Source: Candidatus Falkowiibacteriota bacterium (lineage in GTDB: Bacteria > Patescibacteriota > Patescibacteriia > Patescibacteriales > UBA12465). From it: a stretch of DNA of 33,314 nt. A program made the position numbers and the translations under genes. Location of the stretch: the NCBI GenBank assembly GCA_009885285.1, contig VFKX01000031.1:1-33314 (forward strand). The letters are read 5' to 3'. The notes beneath the pieces were generated by a model. That model did no database searches and had not been told where the DNA came from. It saw only the letters and a program-made list of their open reading frames with translations. Numbering within the stretch: the first letter of the stretch is position 1; each line of letters begins with the position of its first letter. Of the stretch, positions 6,224 to 13,897 are shown one piece after another.

Positions 6224-7436
6224 ATGAACGTTTCATTTCTTCTCATCTTGGAGTTTATTGCCGTCGTTGTTTACATAAATTTAATGGCGATTACTTTGTA
6301 TCGTAATCCGCGGAATCGCTTGAACCAGGTGGCGGCTTTATTCGTCGCTTGTTTCCTGTTCTGGGGAGGCAGCATTCTCTTTATCTGGAATCCTGACTTA
6401 TCCGACAGAGCTGTATTTTTGGCTGATAAAATCGGCAGCCTCGGCTGGATGTCATTTGCCAGTTTTTTTTCTGTGGTTTGCTCTGGTTCTGACTGAAAAC
6501 AAAGCCTTATTAAGAAGAAAGATTTTTTATTTAATAAATTTTCTCGTCCCCGTCGTCTTAATCGTCATTAATTACCGCGAGCCCTTTCGGATCTTAGTGC
6601 CGGATAATTATTACGTCTGGTCATATATTTGGGCTAACTCTATTGGAGCATATGCCTTCTTTGCTTATTACTTGACGTTCTTTTCACTCGGCCTATTTTT
6701 ACTATTCCGCCATTATCGCCGCGTAAAAATCACTCTCTATAAAAAGCAGACCTTAATTATTATGGTCACTTCTTTAATCTCCTTGATTACTGGAACTTTC
6801 GCTGACGTAATTCTGCCGATTTATACGGGAATGGCGACGCCCTCCTTCGGATCGATGCTGATTATGTTCTGGATCCTGGGGATGTTTTATGCTATTAATA
6901 ATTACCGGCTTCTGGATTTATCCTTTACTTTAGCCGGTCAGAATATTATTAGTAATATTTCCGATAACCTCTTTTTGCTGGACAAGGAAGGTCGCATTGT
7001 TGATGTTAATAATCAGGCCTTAAATTTTTTGCAGCTAGATAAGGCAAGTATCTTGCACCAGCCCCTAGCGGATTTCTTTCGAGGCGAAACTACCGATGCA
7101 ATTCGGCAGATGATAAGCCAGCGAACTAGCCTGATCAACCGTGACACGATTATTGTCATGAAAAGCAAAGTTTTGAAGCCAGTCTTATTGTCCTGCTCGC
7201 TAACGAAAGGAGATGATGGCATGCTCTTGGGCTGGGTCGCAGTTATCAGCGATATTTCCCATCAGCAAGAGGCAGCGGTTACTTTAGCGGCTAAGAATGA
7301 GGAGTTAGAGACTAAGCTGGATGAGCTGGAAAAGTTTCAAAAGATTATTATGGATCGCGAGTCTAAGATGGCAGAACTTAAAATCAGAGTTGATGAGTTG
7401 CGGCAGCAGACTGGCATGGCGGCTCTGATTAAGTAG
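6224..7436 (+). pseudogene. 7TM-PAS-coiled-coil sensor (paralog 2), frameshifted in a T8 run
   Basis: The first part (from ATG 6224) encodes three membrane segments and runs into the wrong frame at a T8 tract (6463-6470), stopping at 6494-6496. The other frame continues to the TAG at 7434-7436. Removing one T restores a continuous protein of about 403 residues with ...SLGWMSFASFFLWFALVLTENK, which aligns with paralog 1 (...SLGWLVFPSLFVWFVLVFIKS). The rest is the same layout: 7TM, a PAS domain (LFLLDKEGRIVDVNNQALNF ... GWVAVISDI) and a C-terminal coiled coil. No kinase domain is present. The shift may be a homopolymer sequencing error, a phase-variable tract, or a real mutation. Confidence 0.8.
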
Positions 7437-7459
7437 GGGTGACGGAGAAGGACGGAGAA

Positions 7460-7482
7460 GGGGCTTGACGCCTCTTTCTTTT
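7460..7482 (+). terminator. Terminator overlapping the downstream promoter
   Basis: GGGGC (7460-7464) pairs with GCCTC (7470-7474, one G-T pair) around TTGAC, followed by TTTCTTTT. The loop contains the -35 box of the next promoter. Directly before it is a tandem 10-base repeat, GACGGAGAAG, at 7441-7450 and 7451-7460. Confidence 0.5.
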
Positions 7483-7512
7483 GGGAATATAATTAGATAC
7501 ACATCTAATTAT
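7465..7512 (+). promoter_or_regulatory. Promoter of the SdpR/SdpI pair with palindromic operator
   Basis: TTGACG (7465-7470), 17 bases and TATAAT (7488-7493) form a strong promoter. A perfect inverted repeat, ATAATTAGAT (7489-7498), ACAC, ATCTAATTAT (7503-7512), covers the -10 box and start site, and a further TCTAATTAT-like half site follows. AT-rich palindromes of this kind are typical ArsR-family operators, so the ArsR-type regulator encoded 17 bases downstream probably represses its own operon. Confidence 0.8.
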
Positions 7513-7528
7513 CTAATTATCAACCTTA

Positions 7529-7798
7529 ATGTTTCTCAGCCAAACTTTCGCCGCCTTAGCCGATCCGAATCGTCAGAAAATCATCAAATGCCTAAAGCGT
7601 TCGGAATTGCCAGTCAGCGCCATTGCGCAAAATCTGGACATCACTCTGGCGACTTTGTCGCATCACTTAGATATTCTCCGCCGCGCGGATCTGGTTAGTT
7701 CGCGTCGCGAAGGCCGGCAAATTTTTTATGAGCTCAATCTGAGCGTGGCCGACGAATTACTGGAGGGAGTGGCAAAGATGTTTAAGACAGGAAAGTGA
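7529..7798 (+). CDS. ArsR-family transcriptional regulator (SdpR-like autorepressor)
   Basis: This 89-residue winged-helix protein is typical of ArsR regulators: FAALADPNRQKIIKCL (first helices), then a helix-turn-helix AIAQNLDITLATLSHHLDILRRADLV, then the wing with SSRREGRQIFYEL. No metal-binding ELCVC motif is present. The gene lies 46 bases upstream of an SdpI-type gene, the arrangement of Bacillus sdpR-sdpI, where SdpR represses the pair and is captured by SdpI when toxin is present. A perfect palindrome over the -10 box just upstream supports autoregulation. No sdpC-like toxin gene is in the window. Confidence 0.9.
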   Translation: MFLSQTFAALADPNRQKIIKCLKRSELPVSAIAQNLDITLATLSHHLDILRRADLVSSRREGRQIFYELNLSVADELLEGVAKMFKTGK

Positions 7799-7844
7799 TT
7801 AATTACCTGTCAGCTATTAAAATATTAATTATAAAAATAATCTT

Positions 7845-8510
7845 ATGAAAAATCCCCTGCATTTATCTTGGCAGACAGAAATTTGGCCGACGCTGATTAC
7901 GCTTTTAGCTATTGCCTTAAGTCTTTGGTCTTATCCGCACTTGCCGGCCCAGGTCGTCACGCATTGGGGCTTTTATGGCGAACCTAATGGCTGGAGCAGC
8001 CGAACCTTCCACGCGATTCTGTTTCCCGGAATTTTAGTGTTTATGTATGCTTTATTAAGCATTGTGCCGCTGTTTGATAAGGTCGGCCAGCGCTATGAGG
8101 AATTTGCTGGTGTTTATCGGACGATGCGCAACTTAATCATGTTGGTTTTTCTGGTTATTTTTATGGCGGCCACGGCGAGTAATCTCGGCTATGTAGTTAA
8201 TATGGGAGCGGCGGTGGCCGGAGTAATCGGCATGATGATGGCGGTCTTGGGAAATTATTTCGGCAAGCTGAAGCGTAACTCCTTTATTGGCATTCGCACC
8301 CCTTGGACTTTGAAATCTGATAATGTCTGGAATAAGACACATCGTCTGGGCGGCCGAGTCTTTATTGTCTGGGGGCTGGGTTTAATGATTACTCCTTGGC
8401 TTGCTCCGAAGATTGCTTTGGTTATTGTCATGGGCGGGATCATTGCCATTATTATTGGTTTAACTGCATATTCTTATTTTCTATTTGCCAGAGAAAAGAA
8501 AGGCCTGTAA
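7845..8510 (+). CDS. SdpI family protein (DUF1648 plus SdpI signature)
   Basis: This 221-residue membrane protein has about six hydrophobic segments. It carries an N-terminal DUF1648 motif (LPAQVVTHWGFYGEPNGW, about residues 33-50) and the SdpI signature NSFIGIRTPWTLKSDNVWNKTHR near 145-167. In Bacillus subtilis SdpI gives immunity to the SdpC killing peptide and relays its presence to SdpR. Many bacteria carry the pair without a toxin, where the role is unknown. Here it is paired with an ArsR-type regulator directly upstream. It probably sits in the cytoplasmic membrane. Confidence 0.9.
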   Translation: MKNPLHLSWQTEIWPTLITLLAIALSLWSYPHLPAQVVTHWGFYGEPNGWSSRTFHAILFPGILVFMYALLSIVPLFDKVGQRYEEFAGVYRTMRNLIMLVFLVIFMAATASNLGYVVNMGAAVAGVIGMMMAVLGNYFGKLKRNSFIGIRTPWTLKSDNVWNKTHRLGGRVFIVWGLGLMITPWLAPKIALVIVMGGIIAIIIGLTAYSYFLFAREKKGL

Positions 8511-8557
8511 GATATAAATAGGATTAAGAAAAGAGTCGGGAAATATATATCAATATC

Positions 8558-9517
8558 ATGAAAAAAAAATCAAAAAATAAATTTAACAAAATATTAATCG
8601 GAGCTGGCTCGGTTCTACTTCTTATTTTAGTTATTTATTATTGGTCGGTTATTAAGACTGGCTCGCTCACTCAAGACGATGCAAAGCAAATTATTCCGGC
8701 CTCGGTTATACCAATAGGGACAACTATAAATAAACCTGCACAAAATTCTGCTTATACCTCAACCTCAACCTCTACCTCTACCTCAACCTCTATTTCTGTT
8801 TCTGTGCCGGTTATTTCTCCGGCACCAGTTAAACCGCCAATCAAGGCTACTCCATCAGAACCAGCTTCTCAGCCGACAACTCCAGTAATTCCTATCACAA
8901 CTTCGGCTGTACCAGTTAAAGCGTCTTCATCTATCGTGCTAATTTCTGTGCCGTTTACTGCTCAGGCTCCTTTGGGAGAATGGAGTGATGAACGCCAGCA
9001 GGATGGCTGTGAAGAAGCATCAGTCGCTATGGCCATGGCTTGGGTTAAGAATGAAAAGAATCTTTCGCCGAGTATTTGGTTGTCTCGGATTATCGCGCTG
9101 GCGGATTTTGAACAGGAAAAATACGGCGAGCACCGTGATGTAGGTGTGGCTGATGTCATTAGTTGGCTGTTTGAAGATTATTATGGCTATAGCCGGGTAT
9201 CCGCTAAGAGCGTAGCCAGTACTTCTGATATCGTCAAAGAACTAGAAGCAGGTCATATCGTCCTGATTCCGTCCGATGGCCGGGCTTTGCATAATCCGTA
9301 TTTTACCGCCCCCGGTCCGGAGGAGCACATGCTCGTCATTAAGGGCTATGATTATCAGACTAGTGAATTCATTACCAACGATCCGGGCACGCGACGCGGC
9401 GAAAGTTATCGCTATAGTGCAAAGACCATCTTTGCAGCCATCCGACCTTATGTGACCGGCTATAAGCTGCCTTTCCCAGAGAAGCTGGAGAGGGAAATGA
9501 TCGTGGTGAGTAAATAA
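8558..9517 (+). CDS. Secreted or anchored C39-like peptidase domain protein
   Basis: This 319-residue protein has a basic N-terminus, one hydrophobic segment (about 12-29), and a long Ser/Thr/Pro-rich linker with TSTSTSTSTS (about 67-125). A peptidase C39-like domain follows from about 128. The probable catalytic Cys is residue 151 in QQDGCEEAS, the His is residue 257 in EEHMLVIKGYD, and NDPGT follows. The papain-like fold hydrolyses peptides, possibly cell-wall or secreted substrates. The linker suggests the domain is displayed outside the membrane. The linker DNA (8757-8793) is an imperfect ACCTCY repeat. A bidirectional terminator follows. Confidence 0.85.
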   Translation: MKKKSKNKFNKILIGAGSVLLLILVIYYWSVIKTGSLTQDDAKQIIPASVIPIGTTINKPAQNSAYTSTSTSTSTSTSISVSVPVISPAPVKPPIKATPSEPASQPTTPVIPITTSAVPVKASSSIVLISVPFTAQAPLGEWSDERQQDGCEEASVAMAMAWVKNEKNLSPSIWLSRIIALADFEQEKYGEHRDVGVADVISWLFEDYYGYSRVSAKSVASTSDIVKELEAGHIVLIPSDGRALHNPYFTAPGPEEHMLVIKGYDYQTSEFITNDPGTRRGESYRYSAKTIFAAIRPYVTGYKLPFPEKLEREMIVVSK

Positions 9518-9543
9518 AGACAATCGTTTCGTTTTTTATATCA

Positions 9544-9573
9544 AAAAAGCTATCCCAGACAGGATAGCTTTTT
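9544..9573. terminator. Bidirectional terminator between convergent genes
   Basis: AAAAAGCTATCC (9544-9555) pairs perfectly with GGATAGCTTTTT (9562-9573) around CAGACA. It ends both the C39-like gene (plus) and the minus-strand three-gene group. Confidence 0.9.
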
Positions 9574-9612
9574 AAATAGGCAAAATAATTTTTAAGTAGC
9601 CTTTGATTATCC

Positions 9613-10140
9613 TTATTCAATGCAGCAATTAACCACTTTCTTAACTAGTGCGCCGAGCTTGGCACCAAAACCAGACGGTTCCTTGTCTTCGTTATTCAAG
9701 GCACCGTCTTCAATTTTTTTAACATCACCGAGGTCAATCAGCTTCATATTCAGGCCCCAGAACATAGAATATAGTTCATAGGCTTTGCCGAACAGGTCCT
9801 GTGCCTCCTCCTTATTGCCTTTGCTCTGAGCCTTCGTGCCCACTTCCATTAAACGATAGGACGCGCCGAGTAAATGCTTGGAAATGCACCAGACTTCACC
9901 CTCGTATTCTTTAATGATTTTCTTTAAGAGGTCTTTACGCATTTCCCGGACCTCAGCTAGTAAATCATAATACTTCGGATTGCCGGTCTTAGCACCGGTA
10001 AAGAAGAAATGCTCCTCAATGCTGACCAGGTTCATAATTGCGATGCTCAAATCTTGGTCAGAAGAAAGATCAAGGATATTATCTTTTTTGAGCTGATCGA
10101 CTTTCTCAATCATCTCTTGGAGGCTTAAGATATTGGACAT
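9613..10140 (-). CDS. Helical cytoplasmic protein of unknown function
   Basis: This 175-residue, charged and mostly helical protein has no signal peptide and no recognised domain. It contains EEHFFFTGAKTGNPKYYDLL and an amphipathic C-terminal helix ending VVNCCIE, with two adjacent cysteines near the end. The layout resembles four-helix proteins with a conserved EEHFF-type segment, but I cannot name a family. It starts 14 bases after the CPVC membrane protein gene and is probably the last gene of that operon, which may link it to the same redox function. Confidence 0.7.
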   Translation of the reverse strand: MSNILSLQEMIEKVDQLKKDNILDLSSDQDLSIAIMNLVSIEEHFFFTGAKTGNPKYYDLLAEVREMRKDLLKKIIKEYEGEVWCISKHLLGASYRLMEVGTKAQSKGNKEEAQDLFGKAYELYSMFWGLNMKLIDLGDVKKIEDGALNNEDKEPSGFGAKLGALVKKVVNCCIE

Positions 10141-10154
10141 ATAATTGGGCTTAA

Positions 10155-10673
10155 TTATCTAGTTAAAAAATAAAAGATGAGGCTTAATACAGCTAAGGCG
10201 CCGACTGGCATCGCGACTTTCTCAAAAGGGAAATGCGCATGGCCGAGTCGTTTTTTAATACTATTGTACCAGAGAGTCATAACCAGGAAGCCGACGCTGC
10301 CCAGGGCAATGCCAAGTATCAACTTGTCTATACCCCAGAGAGTATTGCCAGGATTGCCGATGAATCCTTGGTTCCAAAGCGGCCAGATGGTTAAGATGTA
10401 ATATAGAGCGCCGATTAATAAGTCGCGGGCGTCTTTGTTGCCGAGGTTCCAGTTTTTCTTATTGAGCCAATTAATAGTCCAGAAAGTGATGGCCACCAGC
10501 ATACCGCCAACCCAGAGGCCGGCAATTGCATCATCAATGCCCAGATATTCGCTGAGGCCGAGGCCAGCCCCAACAGCAATGACGCAGACCGGGCAAACAG
10601 CCTGCGCTTTTGCGGCTGCCATGAGGCCAAGAGCGGTTAACAGAGCAACTGATTTATTGTTTGATATAGTCAT
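10155..10673 (-). CDS. Membrane protein with an N-terminal CPVC motif (candidate redox partner)
   Basis: This 172-residue protein has a hydrophobic N-terminus (residues 8-25, ending AKAQA) directly followed by a CPVC motif at residues 27-30. Three or four further membrane segments follow (about 48-68, 84-103, 115-138, 150-169). The motif sits where a periplasm-facing redox site would be. The gene directly follows a thioredoxin-like gene (3 bases between them), which suggests that the pair exchanges electrons or disulfides, in the manner of DsbB/VKOR-type systems. It lacks recognisable VKOR or CcdA motifs, so the family is unknown to me. Confidence 0.65.
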   Translation of the reverse strand: MTISNNKSVALLTALGLMAAAKAQAVCPVCVIAVGAGLGLSEYLGIDDAIAGLWVGGMLVAITFWTINWLNKKNWNLGNKDARDLLIGALYYILTIWPLWNQGFIGNPGNTLWGIDKLILGIALGSVGFLVMTLWYNSIKKRLGHAHFPFEKVAMPVGALAVLSLIFYFLTR

Positions 10674-10676
10674 AGA

Positions 10677-11051
10677 TTATTTATGAGCTTGAAAGTATTC
10701 AATGATCGGCTCATCGCCCATATAACATGTTTGGCCGTCGAAGAAGAAAGGAACACCCAAGCCTTGGGCCGTATCAATTTTGCAAAGGCGAGCCTTTCTT
10801 TCCATGAGGGTGGCATTGGCCTGATTATTTGAGACTTCTTTCTCTTCGAATTTTATCTTGGCTTTAATGCCATTGGCTTCGACATAGGCGGCGACATTCT
10901 GGCAATGCGGACAAGTATCGCTATAGAAGAGGATCATGGCTGGCGGCGTCTTGGCATAAATCAGGGCCCCGATAATAATGGCGGCGCTGGAAATAATTAT
11001 CAGACCGACCGCCAACGCATTTTTTCGTACATATTTTTTTATTTTATCCAT
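10677..11051 (-). CDS. Membrane-anchored thioredoxin/glutaredoxin-like protein
   Basis: This 124-residue protein has one N-terminal membrane segment (about 12-33) and a small thioredoxin-fold domain with CPHC at residues 47-50 (FYSDTCPHC). The conserved cis-proline is in LGVPFFF. Two further cysteines (RLCKID, QTCYMGD) are present. CPHC is the active-site motif of DsbA-type oxidases, so disulfide formation outside the membrane is a reasonable guess. It is the first gene of a compact group with the CPVC membrane protein and the helical unknown protein. Confidence 0.85.
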   Translation of the reverse strand: MDKIKKYVRKNALAVGLIIISSAAIIIGALIYAKTPPAMILFYSDTCPHCQNVAAYVEANGIKAKIKFEEKEVSNNQANATLMERKARLCKIDTAQGLGVPFFFDGQTCYMGDEPIIEYFQAHK

Positions 11052-11130
11052 ATAATTTCTCTGATTATTTAATGATTATTGCCCGGATAAGTAAATCCGA
11101 GTAAATCAATAATAGCATATTCTCAGACCT

Positions 11131-12876
11131 TTAGCGATAATTTTTGATTTTATCTGTGATTTCCGCAATGAAGTCGTCTTTAGAAATATCTCGAGTTTCC
11201 ATGGCGCCGCGGTCGCGAACGGCCAGAGTCGGGGAATTAGCTTCCTTGTCGCCGATAACGAGCATGTACGGTACTTTAGTATTAACTGCTTTACGAATTT
11301 TGTTGCCGACAGTTTCGTTGGCATCATCAATCTCCGTACGGATGCCGACTTTCTTTAAATCGGCTGCTAATTTCAAACAAGCCGGAATATGGTTCTCGGC
11401 TACGGAGATAATCTTGACCTGAACTGGGGATAACCAGACCGGGAAGGCGCCGGAATAATGTTCAATGATGACACCCATGAACCTTTCTAATGATCCTAAG
11501 AGGGCGCGATGGATAACGACCGGAGTTTTCTTGCTGCCGTCGGAATCAGTATAACTTAATTCAAAGCGTCCTGGTAATTGGAAATCTAGTTGAATGGTGG
11601 CTAGTTGCCATTGGCGACCGATAGCGTCCTTAACTTTGACATCAATCTTCGGGCCATAGAAAGCGCCATCGCCTTCATTAATCTTATAGTCAAGCTCGGC
11701 GTTAGCTAAAGCAGCTTTTAAATTATCCTCGGCTTTATCCCAGACCGCTTTTTCGCCTAAGAATTTTTCCGGACGAGTGGATAAATGAATTTCATCAATA
11801 TTGAGATTGAAGATTTGATAAATGCTCTTGATTTTTTTCAGCAGAGTTGAGATTTCATCAAGAATCTGGTCGGGCCGAGCAAAAATATGGGAGTCGTCTT
11901 GAGATAAACTGCGGACGCGGGTCAGACCATGGAGCGTGCCTGATTTTTCATTGCGGTAGAGGGTGGTAGTTTCTGCTAAGCGCAACGGCAGATCACGATA
12001 AGAATGGATATCGCGCTTGAAGACTAGCATGTGGGCCGGGCAATTCATCGGTTTGATGCCGAGGTCGCATTCGTCGTCGGAGTGATGCAGAATAAACATA
12101 TCTTCTTGATAAAGTTCCCAGTGGCCGGATGTTTTCCAGAGTTCGGCGTTAAGTAATTGCGGAGTCCTGACTTCGCGGTAACCTTCGCCATATGAATGTT
12201 CACGAGTGAACTTTAATAATTCCAGGAAGAAAGTCATGCCATGAGGCAATAGGAAGGGGATGCCGGGAGCCCATTCGTGCATCATGAATAGATCTTGCTC
12301 TTTCCCAATCTTCCGATGATCTCTTTTTTCCGCTTCGGCCATCATCTTCAAATAAGCGTCGAGCTCATCCTTAGTGTCAAACGCCAGACCGTAGATGCGG
12401 GTCAACATCTTGTTTTTCTCATCGCCGCGCCAGTAAGCGCCGGCCAGTTTTTCGAGCTTGAAGCTCGCTGGTTTTATCTGGTTAGTATTTTCGACGTGCG
12501 GACCGCGACAGAGATCATTGAATTTTCCGACAGTATAATAAGAAACGACGGTCTCGCCCTTAGCTTTTAGGTCAGTGATAAGTTCCGCCTTATAGATTTC
12601 GCCTTCGGCCTGGGCTTGCTTGATACCATCGTCAACTGACTGCTCGCTCCGCTCAAATTTCAAGTTCTGTTTGACGAGATAATTCATCTTCTTTTCAATT
12701 TCTTTCAGATTGGCATCGCTGATCTTCTCGTCGCCGAAATCGATATCATAATAGAAGCCGTTTTCAATGGCCGGGCCGATGGCTAGTTTTGCGTTCGGCC
12801 AGAGCTCTTTGACGGCTGAGGCTAAGAGATGCGACAAGGAATGGCGCTTCACTTCTGCACTGACTTCGTTTTTCAT
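11131..12876 (-). CDS. thrS: Threonyl-tRNA synthetase lacking the TGS domain
   Basis: This 581-residue enzyme joins threonine to tRNA-Thr. It begins almost directly at the N2 editing domain (RHSLSHLLASAVKEL at about 11-25, later CRGPHVEN). The class II catalytic core follows (GIKPMNCPAH with zinc-ligand Cys 279, LHGLTRVRSLSQDDSHIF, HRALLGSLERF), then the C-terminal anticodon-binding domain (VKIISVAENH...). E. coli ThrRS is about 642 residues because of an extra N-terminal TGS domain, absent here. An in-frame ATG at 12945 lies in the leader terminator region, so the start at 12876 (MKNEVSAEV) is preferred. Expression is controlled by the T-box just upstream. Confidence 0.96.
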   Translation of the reverse strand: MKNEVSAEVKRHSLSHLLASAVKELWPNAKLAIGPAIENGFYYDIDFGDEKISDANLKEIEKKMNYLVKQNLKFERSEQSVDDGIKQAQAEGEIYKAELITDLKAKGETVVSYYTVGKFNDLCRGPHVENTNQIKPASFKLEKLAGAYWRGDEKNKMLTRIYGLAFDTKDELDAYLKMMAEAEKRDHRKIGKEQDLFMMHEWAPGIPFLLPHGMTFFLELLKFTREHSYGEGYREVRTPQLLNAELWKTSGHWELYQEDMFILHHSDDECDLGIKPMNCPAHMLVFKRDIHSYRDLPLRLAETTTLYRNEKSGTLHGLTRVRSLSQDDSHIFARPDQILDEISTLLKKIKSIYQIFNLNIDEIHLSTRPEKFLGEKAVWDKAEDNLKAALANAELDYKINEGDGAFYGPKIDVKVKDAIGRQWQLATIQLDFQLPGRFELSYTDSDGSKKTPVVIHRALLGSLERFMGVIIEHYSGAFPVWLSPVQVKIISVAENHIPACLKLAADLKKVGIRTEIDDANETVGNKIRKAVNTKVPYMLVIGDKEANSPTLAVRDRGAMETRDISKDDFIAEITDKIKNYR

Positions 12877-12923
12877 ATGGTTAGAGTTAGATATAAATAA
12901 GGTTGATAAAATAATCGGACTAT

Positions 12924-13130
12924 AAAAAAAGTCCCCTCCTCGCAAAAACAGTAAAAACTGCTTTTGTCAGGACGGGACTTATCCGGCGCTCTCGGCGCCA
13001 ATTTCTGGTCTCGCGGTTCCACCTGGCTTTTCTCCTTTATATTAAGGAGAACTCTTTTGACTGTGGCGGGCATTTATTTTAGAAAAAAATTTCTAACCGG
13101 GGTTGGTAGTCCCAGATGCCTGTAAACATT
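12924..13130 (-). ncRNA. T-box riboswitch leader of thrS (ACC specifier, reduced stem I)
   Basis: On the minus strand the conserved T-box core AGGTGGAACCGCG is at about 13025-13013. Downstream, AAGTCCCGTCCT and AGGAGGGGACTT form a terminator ending in seven U's (12930-12924). CAGG of the core can pair with the overlapping CCTG to form the antiterminator. Upstream, CTGGG and CCCGG close a small hairpin whose loop contains ACC (13107-13105), a threonine codon and likely specifier, all within a GGCAT/ATGCC stem. Another hairpin (TTCTCC/GGAGAA) separates this from the core. Uncharged tRNA-Thr would bind the specifier and the core and permit thrS transcription. Stem I is much shorter than usual. 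Confidence 0.88.
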
Positions 13131-13136
13131 GATATT

Positions 13137-13165
13137 ATTATAATAGCCCCGGCTGTTTTTGTAAA
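13137..13165 (-). promoter_or_regulatory. Promoter of the thrS T-box leader
   Basis: On the minus strand TTTACA (13165-13160), a 17-base spacer and TATAAT (13142-13137) predict a start near 13130. This places the start just upstream of the specifier hairpin and so limits how large stem I of the T-box can be. Confidence 0.75.
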
Positions 13166-13198
13166 GAGGCGAGGGGTATGTGTACCTGTATATAACAG

Positions 13199-13873
13199 TT
13201 ATCCCTTAGCCAGTACTAATCCGTATACCTTATCCGCGCCTTGCGCCTTTAAGACTAGAGCGGCTTCATTTAAAGTTGCTCCGGTGGTGGCGACGTCGTC
13301 AATAATGATAACGCTGCGGCTGTCCAGTTGTGGGCCAGTATAAGCAAAAGCGCCTTTAATATTGTCCGTTCGTTCCGAGCCGTTAAGGGTTGCCTGCGGC
13401 CGTCCGTGTTTAGTTCTGGTAAGCTCAAGAGATAGTTCATAGGAAAAATTAGCGGCGAGTTCGCGTGCTAAAATTTCCGCCTGATTGAAACCGCGCCAGC
13501 GCAGGCGTTTCTGGGAGAGGGGAATCGGCATGACAATTAAATCTGCCGGAAAAGATATTTCCGGCTTAAGGCAGGCTAAACCCAATTGGCCCGACCAGTA
13601 GAAAGATAAAAAATCTGCCAAGGGTTGGCCGAGCGCGGTAATGAAATTATATTTGAATTTCTTGATTAATCCGGCTAGGAGCGGATCTTCGTAGTCACCG
13701 GCGATAAATATATTATCAAGCGCCGGGAGCTCAAGTTTTTCTGGGCTGCCGCATTTTAGTTCGCGCGCGCAATTCGGGCAAAGCCAGACTCCTTCTGTTT
13801 GACAACCCAGACACTCAATAGGGAATAAGAGATCTATTAGGAAGTTTTTTAATTTAGCTAATATTTTTGGCAT
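13199..13873 (-). CDS. comF: ComF family phosphoribosyltransferase-like protein
   Basis: This 224-residue protein has an N-terminal zinc-finger-like pair of CxxC motifs (CLGC 21-24, CPNC 32-35) and a type I phosphoribosyltransferase core. The PRPP-binding signature VIIIDDVATTGATL is at about 188-201, and RWRGFNQAEILARELA and RTKHGRPQATLNGSERTDNIKGAF are typical of ComF/GntX. ComF is needed for natural DNA uptake in several bacteria, acting with helicases on incoming single-stranded DNA. Its closeness to a pilus cluster fits competence, but other competence genes are not in the window. No symbol beyond the family level is certain. Confidence 0.92.
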   Translation of the reverse strand: MPKILAKLKNFLIDLLFPIECLGCQTEGVWLCPNCARELKCGSPEKLELPALDNIFIAGDYEDPLLAGLIKKFKYNFITALGQPLADFLSFYWSGQLGLACLKPEISFPADLIVMPIPLSQKRLRWRGFNQAEILARELAANFSYELSLELTRTKHGRPQATLNGSERTDNIKGAFAYTGPQLDSRSVIIIDDVATTGATLNEAALVLKAQGADKVYGLVLAKG

Positions 13874-13897
13874 AGTACTTTGCGGCGATTACATGAG

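Noticed and set aside
8757-8793. ACCTCY tandem repeat in the C39-like gene as a phase-variable tract
   Set aside because: The six-base unit keeps the frame and is imperfect. It encodes a Thr/Ser linker, so length changes would not switch the gene off.
9372-9620. Minus-strand frames opposite the C39-like gene
   Set aside because: They are antisense shadows over a gene with clear catalytic motifs and run across the bidirectional terminator.
12877-12945. Earlier thrS start at 12945
   Set aside because: The extra residues are encoded by the leader terminator stem and poly-U region, and ThrRS homology starts just after the ATG at 12876.
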